In this document: one piece after another, positions 29,069 to 40,255 of the stretch
Numbering within the stretch: position 1 is the stretch's first letter
How the letters are laid out: each line of letters starts with the position of its first letter
NCBI RefSeq assembly: GCF_004362855.1
Contig: NZ_SNXW01000005.1
Location: 124,001-188,000 of the forward strand
Reading direction: 5' to 3'
Length of the DNA stretch: 64,000 bases
DNA from: Aquabacterium commune
Lineage (GTDB): Bacteria; Pseudomonadota; Gammaproteobacteria; Burkholderiales; Burkholderiaceae_C
The notes under the pieces: model-generated
The model's database searches: none
What the model saw: the letters and a program-made list of their open reading frames with translations, nothing else
Told to the model about the DNA's origin: nothing
Position numbers and translations under genes: made by a program

Positions 29069-30004
29069 ATGGCCATCACCGGCGTCATGAGGGCAGGACA
29101 TGCGCAGCTGCGCGTCCTGGACATCCAAGTCAGCCGCAAGTTTTACCGGGACGTCATCGGCCTGGTCGAGACAGGCGAGGACGCACAAGGCCGTGTCTAT
29201 TTCAAAGCCTGGGACGAGCGCGACCACAACAGCATCGTGCTGCGCCAGGCCGACAGCGCCGGCGTGGACTTCGTGGGCTACCGCGTGCTGGACGCCGCCT
29301 CGCTGGACCAGTTCGAGCGTGACCTGAATGCGCGGGGCGTGGCCACCCGCCGCATCCCCGCCGGCGAGATGCTGGAGACCGGCGAGCGCCTGCGCTTCAC
29401 GCTGCCCTCGGGCCACGAGTTCGAGCTGTTTGCCGAGAAGGCGCACGTGGGCAATGGCCTGGGCCTGAAGAACCCGCCGCCTTGGGGCCCCGACGCCGAG
29501 CACGGCATGGCCCCGGTGCGCTTCGACCACTGCCTGCTCTACGGGCCCAACGTGGCCGCCGTGAAGGCCCTCTTCACCGAGGTGCTGGGCTTCCGTCTGG
29601 TCGAGCGCATCCTGGGCCCGGTCGAGGCCGGTGAGCCCGAGGTCGGCATCTTCCTGTCGTGCTCCAACAAGACGCACGACATCGCCTTCGTCGAGCACCC
29701 CAACCCGGGCAAGCTGCACCACGTCTCCTTCCGCCTGAACTCGTGGGAGCGCGTGCAGCGCGCCAGCGACATCATGGGCATGAACCGCGTGCCCATCGAC
29801 ATGGGCCCCACGCGGCACGGCGTGACCCGCGGCGAAACCATCTACGCCTGGGACCCGTCGGGCAACCGCTTCGAGACCTTCGCCGGCGGCTACGAGCCCT
29901 ACCCCGATTGGGAGCCCATCACCTGGACGTTCGACGAGTTCGGCCATGGCCTGGACTACCCCACCGGCACCCTCCACGAAAGCTTCCTCGGCGTCGTCAG
30001 CTGA
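29069..30004 (+). CDS. dmpB: Catechol 2,3-dioxygenase (extradiol)
   Basis: Opens catechol next to the hydroxyl groups to give 2-hydroxymuconic semialdehyde, using Fe(II). The 311 residues form two vicinal-oxygen-chelate modules. The expected metal ligands are visible in the second: His154 (RFDHCLLYG), His217 or 218 (KLHHVSFRL) and Glu269 (GNRFETFAGG). Length is close to DmpB/XylE (307). A ribosome site (ACAGGAG) precedes the ATG at 29069. It is the first gene of the dmpBCEHIFG-like operon, whose gene order differs from the Pseudomonas dmp operon. Confidence 0.96.
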   Translation: MAITGVMRAGHAQLRVLDIQVSRKFYRDVIGLVETGEDAQGRVYFKAWDERDHNSIVLRQADSAGVDFVGYRVLDAASLDQFERDLNARGVATRRIPAGEMLETGERLRFTLPSGHEFELFAEKAHVGNGLGLKNPPPWGPDAEHGMAPVRFDHCLLYGPNVAAVKALFTEVLGFRLVERILGPVEAGEPEVGIFLSCSNKTHDIAFVEHPNPGKLHHVSFRLNSWERVQRASDIMGMNRVPIDMGPTRHGVTRGETIYAWDPSGNRFETFAGGYEPYPDWEPITWTFDEFGHGLDYPTGTLHESFLGVVS

Positions 30005-30033
30005 GGGCCGAAGCGCTGCGCAAAGACATCCCC

Positions 30034-31494
30034 ATGAAACAAATCCTGAATTTCATCCACGGCGAGTTCGTGCCCGCGCGCAGCCAGCGCGTGTTCGACA
30101 AGCTCAGCCCGCTCACCAACCTGCCGCTCTACCAGGTGGCCGAAGCCGGCCGCCCCGAGGTCGATGCCGCCGTGGCCGCCGCCCGCGCCGCCCTGAAGGG
30201 CGACTGGGGCCGCATGACGGTGGACAAGCGCATGGCCATGCTGCACGCCGTGGCCGATGGCATCACGAAGCGTTTCGATGATTTCGTCGCTGCCGAAGAG
30301 GCCGACACCGGCCAGCCCCACCACGTCATCGCGCACGCCTTCGTGCCGCGCGGTGCGGCGAACTTCAAGGTCTTCGCCGACCTGATGAAGAACGTGCCGA
30401 CCGAGGCCTTCCAGATGGACACGCCGGATGGCCGCGGTGCGATCAACTACGCCATCCGCAAGCCCAAGGGCGTGATCGGCGTGATCAGCCCCTGGAACGC
30501 GCCCTTCCTGCTGATGACCTGGAAGGTCGGCCCGGCGCTGGCCTGCGGCAACACCGTGGTCGTCAAGCCCTCGGAAGAAACGCCGGCCACCGCCGCCTTG
30601 CTGGGCGAGGTCATGAACGCCGTGGGCGTGCCCCCGGGCGTTTACAACGTGGTGCACGGCTTCGGGCCGGACGCCGCGGGCGAGTTCATCACCAGCCACG
30701 AAGACGTGGACGCCATCACCTTCACCGGCGAGACGCGCACGGGCGCGGCCATCATGAAGGCGGCGGCCCATGGCATCCGCGACGTGTCTTTCGAGCTGGG
30801 CGGCAAGAACGCCGGCATCGTGTTCGCCGACGCCAACTTCGACGACGCGGTGGAAGGCATCTTCCGCTCGGCCTTCATGAACACCGGCCAGGTCTGCCTG
30901 GGCACCGAGCGCGTCTATGTGGAGCGCCCGCTGTTCGACAAGTTCGTTTCGGCGTTGAAGGCGCGTTGCGAAGCCGTCAAGTACGGCCGCCCCAGCGACG
31001 AGGGCTCGAACTACGGCCCGCTGATCAGCCAGGAGCACAAGCGCAAGGTGATGTCCTACTACGCCAAGGCGGTGGAAGAGGGCGCCACGGTGGTGACCGG
31101 CGGCGGCGTGCCGGAGATGTCGGGCGAGCTGGCCGGTGGCGCCTGGGTGCAGCCGACCATCTGGACCGGCCTGCCCGAAACGGCGGCCGTGGTGCGCGAG
31201 GAGATCTTCGGGCCCTGCTGCCACATCCGCCCCTTCGACAGCGAGGAAGAGGTCGTCGGCCTGGCCAATGCCAACCGCTATGGCCTGTCCACCACGATCT
31301 GGACGCAGAACCTGACCCGCGCCCACCGCATGGCGGCCGCGGTCGAGGTGGGCATCACCTGGGTCAACAGCTGGTTCCTGCGCGACCTGCGCACGCCGTT
31401 TGGCGGCTCCAAGCAATCGGGCATCGGTCGCGAAGGCGGGGTGCACTCGCTGGAGTTCTACACCGACCTGCGCAACATCTGCATCAAGCTTTGA
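30034..31494 (+). CDS. dmpC: 2-Hydroxymuconic semialdehyde dehydrogenase
   Basis: Oxidises the ring-cleavage product to 2-hydroxymuconate (4-oxalocrotonate branch) with NAD. The 486-residue protein is a typical aldehyde dehydrogenase: NAD-binding GVISPWNAPFLLMTWK, the catalytic glutamate in SFELGGKNAG and the catalytic cysteine in NTGQVCLGTERV. The C-terminal signature TPFGGSKQSGIGREGG-HS is present (residues ~455-475). Its place between dioxygenase and hydratase supports the specific name. Confidence 0.95.
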   Translation: MKQILNFIHGEFVPARSQRVFDKLSPLTNLPLYQVAEAGRPEVDAAVAAARAALKGDWGRMTVDKRMAMLHAVADGITKRFDDFVAAEEADTGQPHHVIAHAFVPRGAANFKVFADLMKNVPTEAFQMDTPDGRGAINYAIRKPKGVIGVISPWNAPFLLMTWKVGPALACGNTVVVKPSEETPATAALLGEVMNAVGVPPGVYNVVHGFGPDAAGEFITSHEDVDAITFTGETRTGAAIMKAAAHGIRDVSFELGGKNAGIVFADANFDDAVEGIFRSAFMNTGQVCLGTERVYVERPLFDKFVSALKARCEAVKYGRPSDEGSNYGPLISQEHKRKVMSYYAKAVEEGATVVTGGGVPEMSGELAGGAWVQPTIWTGLPETAAVVREEIFGPCCHIRPFDSEEEVVGLANANRYGLSTTIWTQNLTRAHRMAAAVEVGITWVNSWFLRDLRTPFGGSKQSGIGREGGVHSLEFYTDLRNICIKL

Positions 31495-31517
31495 ACCCAG
31501 CCCTGAAAGCCCTGACC

Positions 31518-32315
31518 ATGGACATCCCAACCATCGAGCGGCACGGCGACGCGCTGTTCCAGGCGTGGCGCGAGCGCCGTGTCATGCGGCCGCTGCGCGA
31601 GCAGTCGCCCGACATCACCCTGGCCGATGCCTACGCCATCCAGTCGCGCTACGTGGCCCGCCGCGTCGAGGCCGGCGAGACCATCGTCGGCAAGAAGATC
31701 GGCGTGACCAGCAAGCCCGTGCAGGACTTCCTGGGCGTGTTCGAGCCCGACTTCGGCCAACTCACTTCCAGCATGGTGCGCAGCGAATCCGACGGCGTGG
31801 ACCTGAACACGCTGATCCAGCCCAAGGCCGAGGCCGAGCTGGCCTTCGTGCTCAAGCGCGACCTGATCGGCCCGGGCATCACGGCGGCCGATGTGCTGTA
31901 CGCGACCGACTACGTGACGCCCTGCTTCGAGATCGTGGACTCGCGCATCCAGGACTGGAACATCCAGATCCAGGACACGGTGGCGGACAACGCCTCGTGC
32001 GGCGTCTTCCTGCTGGGCGACGTCAAGGGCGACCCGCGCAAGCTGGACCTCACCCTGGCCGGCATGGTGCTGCACAAGAACGGCGAGCTGCATTCGACCG
32101 GCGTGGGTGCCGCGGTGCAGGGCTCGCCGGTGAACGCGGTGGTCTGGCTGGCCAACACCCTGGGCCGCCTGGGCCTGCCCTTCCGCGCCGGCGAGGTGAT
32201 CTTGTCGGGCTCGCAATCGGCCCTGGTGCCTGTGACCGAGGGCGACGAGCTGGTCTGCACCGTCGGTGGCCTGGGCACCTGCCGTGCCCGTTTCCATGGA
32301 AGGAGCGCCCTGTGA
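31518..32315 (+). CDS. dmpE: 2-Oxopent-4-enoate hydratase
   Basis: Adds water to 2-hydroxypenta-2,4-dienoate to give 4-hydroxy-2-oxovalerate. The 265 residues belong to the FAH-like hydratase/decarboxylase family: GKKIGVTSKPVQDFLGV, the metal-binding acidic residues in PKAEAELAFVLKRDL and EIVDSRIQDW. It resembles its neighbour dmpH, the usual hydratase-decarboxylase pair that works as a complex. The TGA overlaps the GTG start of dmpH. Confidence 0.94.
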   Translation: MDIPTIERHGDALFQAWRERRVMRPLREQSPDITLADAYAIQSRYVARRVEAGETIVGKKIGVTSKPVQDFLGVFEPDFGQLTSSMVRSESDGVDLNTLIQPKAEAELAFVLKRDLIGPGITAADVLYATDYVTPCFEIVDSRIQDWNIQIQDTVADNASCGVFLLGDVKGDPRKLDLTLAGMVLHKNGELHSTGVGAAVQGSPVNAVVWLANTLGRLGLPFRAGEVILSGSQSALVPVTEGDELVCTVGGLGTCRARFHGRSAL

Positions 32316-33133
32316 GCGCCGAGAACCCGAACCAGAGCATGACGCTGACGCTGGGCCGCGAGGACATCGTCCGCCTGAGCGACCGCATCGAGGCGGCGCA
32401 GACCGGCGCCAAGGCCATCCCGAAACTGACCGACGATTTCCCCGGCATGACGCTGGCCGATGGCTACGCCGTGCAGCTGGAGTTGCGCCGCCGCTGGTTG
32501 GCCCAGGGCCGCCGCCAGGCGGGTTGGAAGGCCGGCCTGACCTCCAAGGCCAAGATGGACCAGATGGGCGTGCGCGTGCCCTCCATCGGCTTCCTGCTGG
32601 CCGACATGGCCCGCCCTGAGAACTCGGCCGTGCGCACCGACGACCTGGTGCACCCGCGCGCCGAGTGCGAAATCGCCTTCGTCACCAAGGCCCGCCTGGC
32701 GGGTGACCAGGTCACGCGGGAAGACGTGCTGGCCGCGACCGACTTCGTGCTGCCCGCCATCGAGGTCATCGACTCGCGTTTTTCGGGCTTCAAGTTCGAC
32801 CTGCCCAGCGTGGTGGCTGACAACGGCTCGTCGGCCCGCTACGTGGCCGGTGGCCGTGCCCGCTACGCCAGTGACATCGACCTGAGCACGCTGGGCGTGG
32901 TGATGGAGAAGAACGGCGAGGCCGTGACCATGGGCGCATCGGCCGCCGTCATGGGCCACCCGGCCGATGCCATCGCGCTGATGGTGCGGGTGCTGCACGA
33001 GCTCGGCGAGGACCTGCCCGCGGGCAGCTTCGTCATGAGCGGTGCCATCACCGAGGCCATCGCCGTCAAGCCTGGCGACAACGTCATCGCGCGCTACCAG
33101 GAGCTGGGCAGCGTGTCGGTGCGATTCATCTGA
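32312..33133 (+). CDS. dmpH: 4-Oxalocrotonate decarboxylase
   Basis: Decarboxylates 2-oxohex-3-enedioate to 2-hydroxypenta-2,4-dienoate, in complex with DmpE. The 273 residues show the same fold as DmpE: GWKAGLTSKAKMDQMGV, HPRAECEIAFVTKARL and EVIDSRFSGFKFDLPSVVAD. I chose the GTG at 32312 because AAGGAG lies just upstream and it overlaps the dmpE stop; an ATG at 32339 is an alternative. Confidence 0.94.
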   Translation: MSAENPNQSMTLTLGREDIVRLSDRIEAAQTGAKAIPKLTDDFPGMTLADGYAVQLELRRRWLAQGRRQAGWKAGLTSKAKMDQMGVRVPSIGFLLADMARPENSAVRTDDLVHPRAECEIAFVTKARLAGDQVTREDVLAATDFVLPAIEVIDSRFSGFKFDLPSVVADNGSSARYVAGGRARYASDIDLSTLGVVMEKNGEAVTMGASAAVMGHPADAIALMVRVLHELGEDLPAGSFVMSGAITEAIAVKPGDNVIARYQELGSVSVRFI

Positions 33134-33153
33134 ACAACCTGAGGACAGGCCCC

Positions 33154-33414
33154 ATGCCCATCATCGAAATGCACCTGATGACCGGCCGCACCGTCGAGCA
33201 AAAGCGCCGCGTCGTGGCCGCTGTTGCCGAGGCCACCGCCACCGCGCTGGGGGTGGACAAGAACACCGTGCGCATCCTCATCACCGAGCACGGCCTGGAC
33301 GAGTTCGCCGTGGCCGGCGTGACGGCGGGCCAGAAAGCTGAGATGGCCGCAGCGGCCGCGGCAACGGCCGCCGGTGCTTCAGAGGCGGCCGCGAAGGCCA
33401 AGTCCACCACCTGA
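33154..33414 (+). CDS. dmpI: 4-Oxalocrotonate tautomerase with an extended alanine-rich tail
   Basis: Isomerises 2-hydroxymuconate to 2-oxohex-3-enedioate. After removal of Met the catalytic Pro1 is present (PIIEMHLMTGRT), as are Arg11, Arg39 and Phe50, the positions used by 4-OT. The protein has 86 residues against about 62 in classic 4-OT; the extra C-terminal part (about 60-86) is almost only Ala, Gly, Lys and Thr and looks disordered. It lies between dmpH and dmpF in the same operon. Confidence 0.93.
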   Translation: MPIIEMHLMTGRTVEQKRRVVAAVAEATATALGVDKNTVRILITEHGLDEFAVAGVTAGQKAEMAAAAAATAAGASEAAAKAKSTT

Positions 33415-33452
33415 GCGCCTGACATCCGCAAAGCACCCACAGGATCCCTTCC

Positions 33453-34370
33453 ATGAAAAAGATCAAATGCGCCTTGATCGGCTCGGGCAACATCGGCACC
33501 GACCTGATCTACAAGATCCAGCGCAGCCCCGTGCTGGAGCCCGTCTGGATGGTCGGCATCGACGCCACCTCCGAGGGCCTGGCCCGCGCCCGCAGCATGG
33601 GGCTGAAGACCACCGCCGAGGGCGTGGACGGCCTGCTGCCCCACGTGCTCGAAGACGGCATCCAGATCGCCTTTGACGCGACCTCGGCCTATGTGCACGC
33701 CGAGAACTCGCGCAAGCTCAACGAGCTGGGCGTGCTGATGATCGACCTGACGCCGGCGGCCATCGGCCCGCTGTGCGTGCCGCCGGTGAACCTGCGCGAG
33801 CACGCCGACAAGGCCGAGATGAACGTGAACATGATCTCGTGCGCCGGCCAGGCCACCATCCCCATCGTCAACGCGATCTCGCGCGTGCAGCCGGTGGACT
33901 ACGCCGAGATCGTGGCCAGCCTGTCGTCCAAGTCGGTCGGCCCGGGCACGCGCGCCAACCTCGACGAGTTCACCTACACCACCTCCAACGCCATCGTGAA
34001 GGTGGGCGGTGCGCGCCGCGGCAAGGCGCTGTGCATCATCAACCCTGCCGATCCGCCGGTGATCATGCGCAACACCATCAACTGCCTGACCGACGAGGCG
34101 CCCAACCAGGCCGCCATCATCGACTCGGTGCTGACCATGATCGGTGAGGTGCAGAAGTACGTGCCGGGTTACCGCCTGGTCAACGGCCCGGTGTTCGACG
34201 GCCAGCGCGTGTCGGTGTTCATGGAGGTCTCGGGCCTGGGCGACTACCTGCCCAAGTACGCAGGCAACCTGGACATCATGACGGCGGCCGCCTGCCGCAC
34301 CGCCGAGATGTTTGCCGAAGAGATCCTGGCTGGGAAGATCCAGCTGCAGCCGGCCAAGGAGACCGTGTGA
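33453..34370 (+). CDS. dmpF: Acetaldehyde dehydrogenase (acylating)
   Basis: Turns acetaldehyde, channelled from DmpG, into acetyl-CoA with NAD. The 305 residues begin [20 protein letters not shown] (Rossmann GxGxxG) and carry the catalytic cysteine in [12 protein letters not shown]. Length fits the family. Its TGA overlaps the dmpG ATG by four bases, in keeping with the DmpFG bifunctional complex. Confidence 0.96.
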   Translation: MKKIKCALIGSGNIGTDLIYKIQRSPVLEPVWMVGIDATSEGLARARSMGLKTTAEGVDGLLPHVLEDGIQIAFDATSAYVHAENSRKLNELGVLMIDLTPAAIGPLCVPPVNLREHADKAEMNVNMISCAGQATIPIVNAISRVQPVDYAEIVASLSSKSVGPGTRANLDEFTYTTSNAIVKVGGARRGKALCIINPADPPVIMRNTINCLTDEAPNQAAIIDSVLTMIGEVQKYVPGYRLVNGPVFDGQRVSVFMEVSGLGDYLPKYAGNLDIMTAAACRTAEMFAEEILAGKIQLQPAKETV

Positions 34371-35470
34371 TGAGCGCCCCGAACAGCACCGCAAGCACCA
34401 CCAACACCAACACCACCGACACCAGCCTGGCCGGCCGCAAGGTCCTGCTGCACGACATGTGCCTGCGCGACGGCATGCACGCCAAGCGCGAGCAGATCTC
34501 GGTGGCGCAGATGGTCGAGGTCGCCACCGCGCTGGACGCGGCCGGCGTGCCGCTGATCCAGGTCACGCACGGCGGCGGCCTGGGCGGCAACTCGCTGCAG
34601 CACGGCTTCGCGCTGGCCAGCAACGAGGCGTACCTGCAGGCCGTGGTGCCGAAGATGACGCAGGCCAAGGTGTCGGTGCTGCTCATCCCCGGCCTGGGCA
34701 CGATGCGCGAGTTGCAATCGGCCTACGACTGCGGTGCGCGCAGCGTCACCGTGGCCACGCACTGCACCGAGGCCGACACCTCGCCCCAGCACATCGCCTT
34801 TGCGCGCAAGCTGGGCATGGACACCGTCGGCTTCCTGATGATGGCCCACCTCAACGACCCCGCCGGCCTGGCCCAGCAGGGCAAGCTGATGGAGTCGTAT
34901 GGCGCGCAGACGATTTACGTGACCGACTCGGCCGGCCACATGCTGCCGGCCGACGTGACGGCCCGCGTGGCGGCGCTGCGCGAGGTGCTCCAGCCCGAGA
35001 CGGAGATCGGCTTCCACGGCCACCACAACCTGGGCATGGGCATCGCCAACTCGGTGGCCGCCATCGCCGCAGGCGCCAGCCGCATCGACGGCTCGGTGGC
35101 CGGCCTGGGCGCCGGCGCGGGCAACACGCCACTGGAAGTCTTCCTGGCCGTGTGCGACCGCATGGGCATCCTCACCGGCGTGGACCTGTTCAAGCTGATG
35201 GACGTGGCCGAAGACATCATCGTGCCCATGATGGACCACATCGTGCGCGTGGACCGCGAGTCCCTCACGCTGGGCTTCGCGGGCGTCTATTCGACCTTCC
35301 TGCTGCACGCCAAGCGGGCCGAGAAGCGCTTCGGCGTGCCGGCGCGCGACATCCTCGTCGAGCTGGGCCGCAAGAAGATGATCGGTGGCCAGGAAGACAT
35401 GATCGAGGACACCGCCATGACCATGGCCAAGGAACGCGGCCTGATGCAGGACGTGGTCCGCGCGGCCTGA
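34367..35470 (+). CDS. dmpG: 4-Hydroxy-2-oxovalerate aldolase
   Basis: Splits 4-hydroxy-2-oxovalerate into pyruvate and acetaldehyde. After a Thr/Asn-rich leader of about 25 residues comes the HMG-CoA-lyase-like TIM barrel: [18 protein letters not shown] with the metal-binding Asp, and [15 protein letters not shown] with the metal-binding histidines. The C-terminal DmpF-contact domain follows. At 367 residues it is slightly longer than the ~345 usual because of the leader. Coupled to dmpF by an ATGA overlap. Confidence 0.96.
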   Translation: MMSAPNSTASTTNTNTTDTSLAGRKVLLHDMCLRDGMHAKREQISVAQMVEVATALDAAGVPLIQVTHGGGLGGNSLQHGFALASNEAYLQAVVPKMTQAKVSVLLIPGLGTMRELQSAYDCGARSVTVATHCTEADTSPQHIAFARKLGMDTVGFLMMAHLNDPAGLAQQGKLMESYGAQTIYVTDSAGHMLPADVTARVAALREVLQPETEIGFHGHHNLGMGIANSVAAIAAGASRIDGSVAGLGAGAGNTPLEVFLAVCDRMGILTGVDLFKLMDVAEDIIVPMMDHIVRVDRESLTLGFAGVYSTFLLHAKRAEKRFGVPARDILVELGRKKMIGGQEDMIEDTAMTMAKERGLMQDVVRAA

Positions 35471-35521
35471 GCTGCTGGCCTGACGACCTCCACCCACCAC
35501 ACGCACCCACGGAGCACAGCC

Positions 35522-36283
35522 ATGCCGCAACAAGACATCGCCGTGGTGGTCGGCAGCACCGGCGCCATGGGCCAGGTCATCGTGCGCCGACTGGCCGCCA
35601 AGGGCCTGACCGTGGTGGCGGTGGCGCGTTCCACCGACGCCCTCGCCTCGCTGGTGCACAGCACGCCCGGCGTGGTGGCCTGCGCGGCCGACATCGCCTC
35701 GGACAGCGCCACCGAGGCCATCCGCGCGACCTGTGAGCAGCTCGGTGCGCCTGTGCGCCTGGTGGTGCAAGGCGCGGGCGTGGCCACCGCGGGTGGCGTG
35801 CTCACCGCGCCGACCGAGGCCGTGGTGGACGCGGTCAACATCAAGGTGGGCGGCATGTTGCGCCTCGTGCGCGCCGTCGATGGGCGGCTGAGCGCCGGCG
35901 CGCGCCTGGTCGCCATCGGCGGGCATTACGGCTTCGAGCCCACGGCCTACGCGGCCACGGCCGGCGTGGCCAATGCCGCGCTGGCCAACCTGGTGCGGCA
36001 GCTGTCCTGGGCCTACGGGCCGCGCGGCGTGACCTCGCACCTGGTGGCCCCAGGCCCGGCCGACACCGAGCGCTTGCACCGCGTGGCCCAAGACCGCGCC
36101 GCGCGCGACGGCCTGAGCGCCGCCGAGGTGCTGGACCAGATGCGCGCCGAGTCGGCCATCGGGGCCTTCACCACGCCCGAGCAGATCGCCTGGGCCATCG
36201 CCCTGCTGCTGGACCCGGAGGCCGACGCCCTGGCCGGCGGCACCCTGTTCATGGACGCGGGCCGGCGCAAGGGCCTGCCCTGA
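35522..36283 (+). CDS. SDR-fold protein lacking the usual catalytic Ser and Lys
   Basis: The 253 residues show a Rossmann start (VVVGSTGAMGQVIVRRLAAK) and an SDR-type C-terminus (VTSHLVAPGPADTER ... GGTLFMDAGRRKG). At the catalytic place the usual ISS is AIGG and the usual YxxxK is YAATA: Tyr is kept, Ser and Lys are not. It may be a non-canonical reductase or a binding protein. It follows dmpG by about 50 bases and is probably part of the same transcript. Substrate unknown. Confidence 0.85.
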   Translation: MPQQDIAVVVGSTGAMGQVIVRRLAAKGLTVVAVARSTDALASLVHSTPGVVACAADIASDSATEAIRATCEQLGAPVRLVVQGAGVATAGGVLTAPTEAVVDAVNIKVGGMLRLVRAVDGRLSAGARLVAIGGHYGFEPTAYAATAGVANAALANLVRQLSWAYGPRGVTSHLVAPGPADTERLHRVAQDRAARDGLSAAEVLDQMRAESAIGAFTTPEQIAWAIALLLDPEADALAGGTLFMDAGRRKGLP

Positions 36284-36306
36284 GTGTCCCCTTCTGAAAG
36301 ACCGCC

Positions 36307-36717
36307 ATGCCCATCCTCCACCTCCACCTGGCCGAAGGGCAGCACAGCGATGCGGCCATCGGCGAGCTCGTGCTGGCGGCCAGCCGCCTTTACGCCGAGG
36401 TGCTGCAGAGCCCCATCGAGCGCGTGCGCGTCTTCGCGCAGCTTTACCGGCCCCAGCATGTGGCCGTGGCCGGCCGGCTGGTCAGCGAGGGGCAGGCCGG
36501 TGCGCCCTTCTTCGAGTTCCTGGTGCTGGAGGGGCGGCCTGTGGCGCAGTGCCAGGACCTGCTGACCCGCTTCACCGAGCTGATCGTGGACACCCTGGGC
36601 GTGGACCGCAGCGGGGTGCGCGGCGTGTGCAAGCCGGTGCCGCCGGCGCTGTGGGCCATCGCGGGACAGCCGGCCAGCGCGGTGCGCGCCGCCGAGGTCC
36701 AGGCGAGGGCGCCATGA
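36307..36717 (+). CDS. Tautomerase-superfamily protein, two-domain type
   Basis: The 136-residue protein starts MPILHLHLAEGQHSDAAIGE, so Pro1 would be N-terminal after Met removal, as in the 4-OT/MIF superfamily. Two beta-alpha-beta halves can be made out (about 1-60 and 65-125), like a fused tautomerase such as cis-CaaD or MSAD-type proteins. The substrate is unknown; the location suggests a side product of the meta pathway. Its TGA overlaps the ATG of the next gene. Confidence 0.75.
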   Translation: MPILHLHLAEGQHSDAAIGELVLAASRLYAEVLQSPIERVRVFAQLYRPQHVAVAGRLVSEGQAGAPFFEFLVLEGRPVAQCQDLLTRFTELIVDTLGVDRSGVRGVCKPVPPALWAIAGQPASAVRAAEVQARAP

Positions 36718-37421
36718 ACGTCCTCATCGTCCACGCCCACCCGGAGCCACACTCCTTCAGCGCGGCCATGTGCACCACCGCCACCGACCACCTGCGCGCC
36801 CAGGGCCACCAGGTGCGGGTGTCCGACCTGTACGCCGCGGGCTTCAACCCCGTGGCCAGCGCCGCCGATTTCGGCCAGCGCCAGAACCCCGACCACCTCG
36901 TTTATGCGCTGGAGCAGCGCCACGCCCACACCAACGGCACGCTGGCGCCGGACGTGCGCAGCGAGCTGGCCAAGCTGCTGTGGTGCGACCTGCTGATCCT
37001 GAACTTCCCCATCTTCTGGTTCTCGGCACCGGCCATGCTCAAGGGCTGGATCGACCGGGTGCTGGTCTCGGGCGTCGTCTATGGCGGCAAGCGCTTCTAC
37101 GACCGCGGCGGCCTGGCGGGCAAGCGCGCCATGCTCAGCGTGACCATCGGCGGCCAGTCGCACATGTTCGCGCCCGATGGCGTGCACGGCCCGCTCGACG
37201 ACATGCTCAAGCCCCTGCAGCAAGGCACGCTGGGCTACACGGGCTTGAGCGTGCTGCCGCCTTTCGTGGCCTGGCACGTGCCCTACATCTCGACGGAAGA
37301 GCGCACCCACATCCTGGCCGATTACCGCAGCCGCCTGGACCAGCTCGACCACCTCGCGCCCCTGGCCATGCCCAGCCTGGGCGATTTCGACGAACGCCTG
37401 CGGCCGCTGGCCGTGCGCTGA
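36714..37421 (+). CDS. NAD(P)H:quinone oxidoreductase, flavodoxin-like (KefF/MdaB/NQO1 family)
   Basis: The 235-residue protein has the flavodoxin-2 fold: MNVLIVHAHPEPHSFSAAM with the FMN/FAD phosphate-binding HAHP..SFS, then LILNFPIFWFSAPAMLKGWI and DRVLVSGVVYG. Two-electron reduction of quinones, for example quinones arising from catechols by autoxidation, is a sensible role here (inference). It is the last gene of the meta operon group and converges with the LysR gene 15 bases away. Confidence 0.88.
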   Translation: MNVLIVHAHPEPHSFSAAMCTTATDHLRAQGHQVRVSDLYAAGFNPVASAADFGQRQNPDHLVYALEQRHAHTNGTLAPDVRSELAKLLWCDLLILNFPIFWFSAPAMLKGWIDRVLVSGVVYGGKRFYDRGGLAGKRAMLSVTIGGQSHMFAPDGVHGPLDDMLKPLQQGTLGYTGLSVLPPFVAWHVPYISTEERTHILADYRSRLDQLDHLAPLAMPSLGDFDERLRPLAVR

Positions 37422-37436
37422 GCCTCTGTCAGCGGC

Positions 37437-38384
37437 TCAGATGATCGCCGGTGGCGTGGCGGCCTCGTGGGCGTCATGCGCCTCGCGGGCTTCCCGCGCT
37501 TCGCGGTTCTCCCGGATCACGCCGAGGAAGGCCTTGAGCAGCGGCGACTTGTCGGTCACGCGGTAGAGGCAGCTCAGGTCGATCATGGCCTTGGGCACAT
37601 CGGCCAGCGGGCGCACCGTCGTGCCATGCACCACCAGGGCCTGCGCCGCCGACTCCGGGATCAGCGTCACGCCAAAGCCGCGCGCCACCAGGGCCAGGCC
37701 GGTGACGGCATCGCCCACCTCCTGCGCGATCTGCGCTTCGAAGCCCTGCTGGCGGCACAGCTCGACCACGCGGTCCACGAAGTTGGGCCGGCCCACGTTG
37801 GGGAAGACGACGAAGGGCTGCTCGGCGAAGGCGCGCAGTGGCACGGCCTTGAGCGAGGCCAGCGGGTGGTCTGAGGGCATGGCCGCGTAGAGGCACTCGG
37901 TGACGACCAGCTCGCGGCCGATGTCGGGCTCGGGCTCGGTCATGCGGTTGAAGGCCACGGTGATGCGGCGCTGGCGCAGGGCCTCGATCTGCTCGCTCTT
38001 GTTCATCGTGTGCAGCACGACGTTGACGCCCGGCAGCTTGCGGCGGAAGTCCTGCAGCAGCTTGGGGATGATGTCGTAGATGCCCGAGCCAAAGATGCCC
38101 ACGTCGATGCGGCCCAGCTTGCCTTCGCCGGCGCGCTGCACGCGGTCGATGCCGGCCTCGACCAGCATGCGGATGTTGTGCGCTTCTTCCTTGAACATCT
38201 CGCCGGCCTGGGTCAGCTCCACGCCCTTGGCGGTGCGGATGAACAGCGCCACGCCCAGCTCGTCCTCGAGCGCCTTGATCTGGCGCGTCAGCGGCGGTTG
38301 CGAGATGTGCAGGCGCGCGGCGGCCCGCCCGATGTTGAGTTCTTGGGCGACGGCCAGGAAATACTTGAGGTGGCGGAGGTCCAT
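37437..38384 (-). CDS. LysR-type transcriptional regulator (CatR/BenM/AphT-like)
   Basis: The 315 residues start MDLRHLKYFLAVAQELNIGR with a winged helix-turn-helix (AAARLHISQPPLTRQIKALE), then a type 2 periplasmic-binding-like effector domain (GRIDVGIFGSGIYDIIPKLL). An odd repetitive tail of Arg/Glu/Ala/His (about 293-315) ends the protein. Relatives sense muconate or similar intermediates and bind ATAC-N7-GTAT. Exactly this box lies before the dioxygenase operon and before the DUF1302 gene, so it is the prime candidate for controlling them. The neighbouring gene upstream (DmpR-like) is broken. Confidence 0.9.
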   Translation of the reverse strand: MDLRHLKYFLAVAQELNIGRAAARLHISQPPLTRQIKALEDELGVALFIRTAKGVELTQAGEMFKEEAHNIRMLVEAGIDRVQRAGEGKLGRIDVGIFGSGIYDIIPKLLQDFRRKLPGVNVVLHTMNKSEQIEALRQRRITVAFNRMTEPEPDIGRELVVTECLYAAMPSDHPLASLKAVPLRAFAEQPFVVFPNVGRPNFVDRVVELCRQQGFEAQIAQEVGDAVTGLALVARGFGVTLIPESAAQALVVHGTTVRPLADVPKAMIDLSCLYRVTDKSPLLKAFLGVIRENREAREAREAHDAHEAATPPAII

Positions 38385-38452
38385 GGCGGTGGGCTGTGCG
38401 GTGACGGGCTGTGGGGGGATCGGTGCGGGGCAGGTGGGTGGTGGGTGGCGGT

Positions 38453-40255
<1,803 letters not shown>

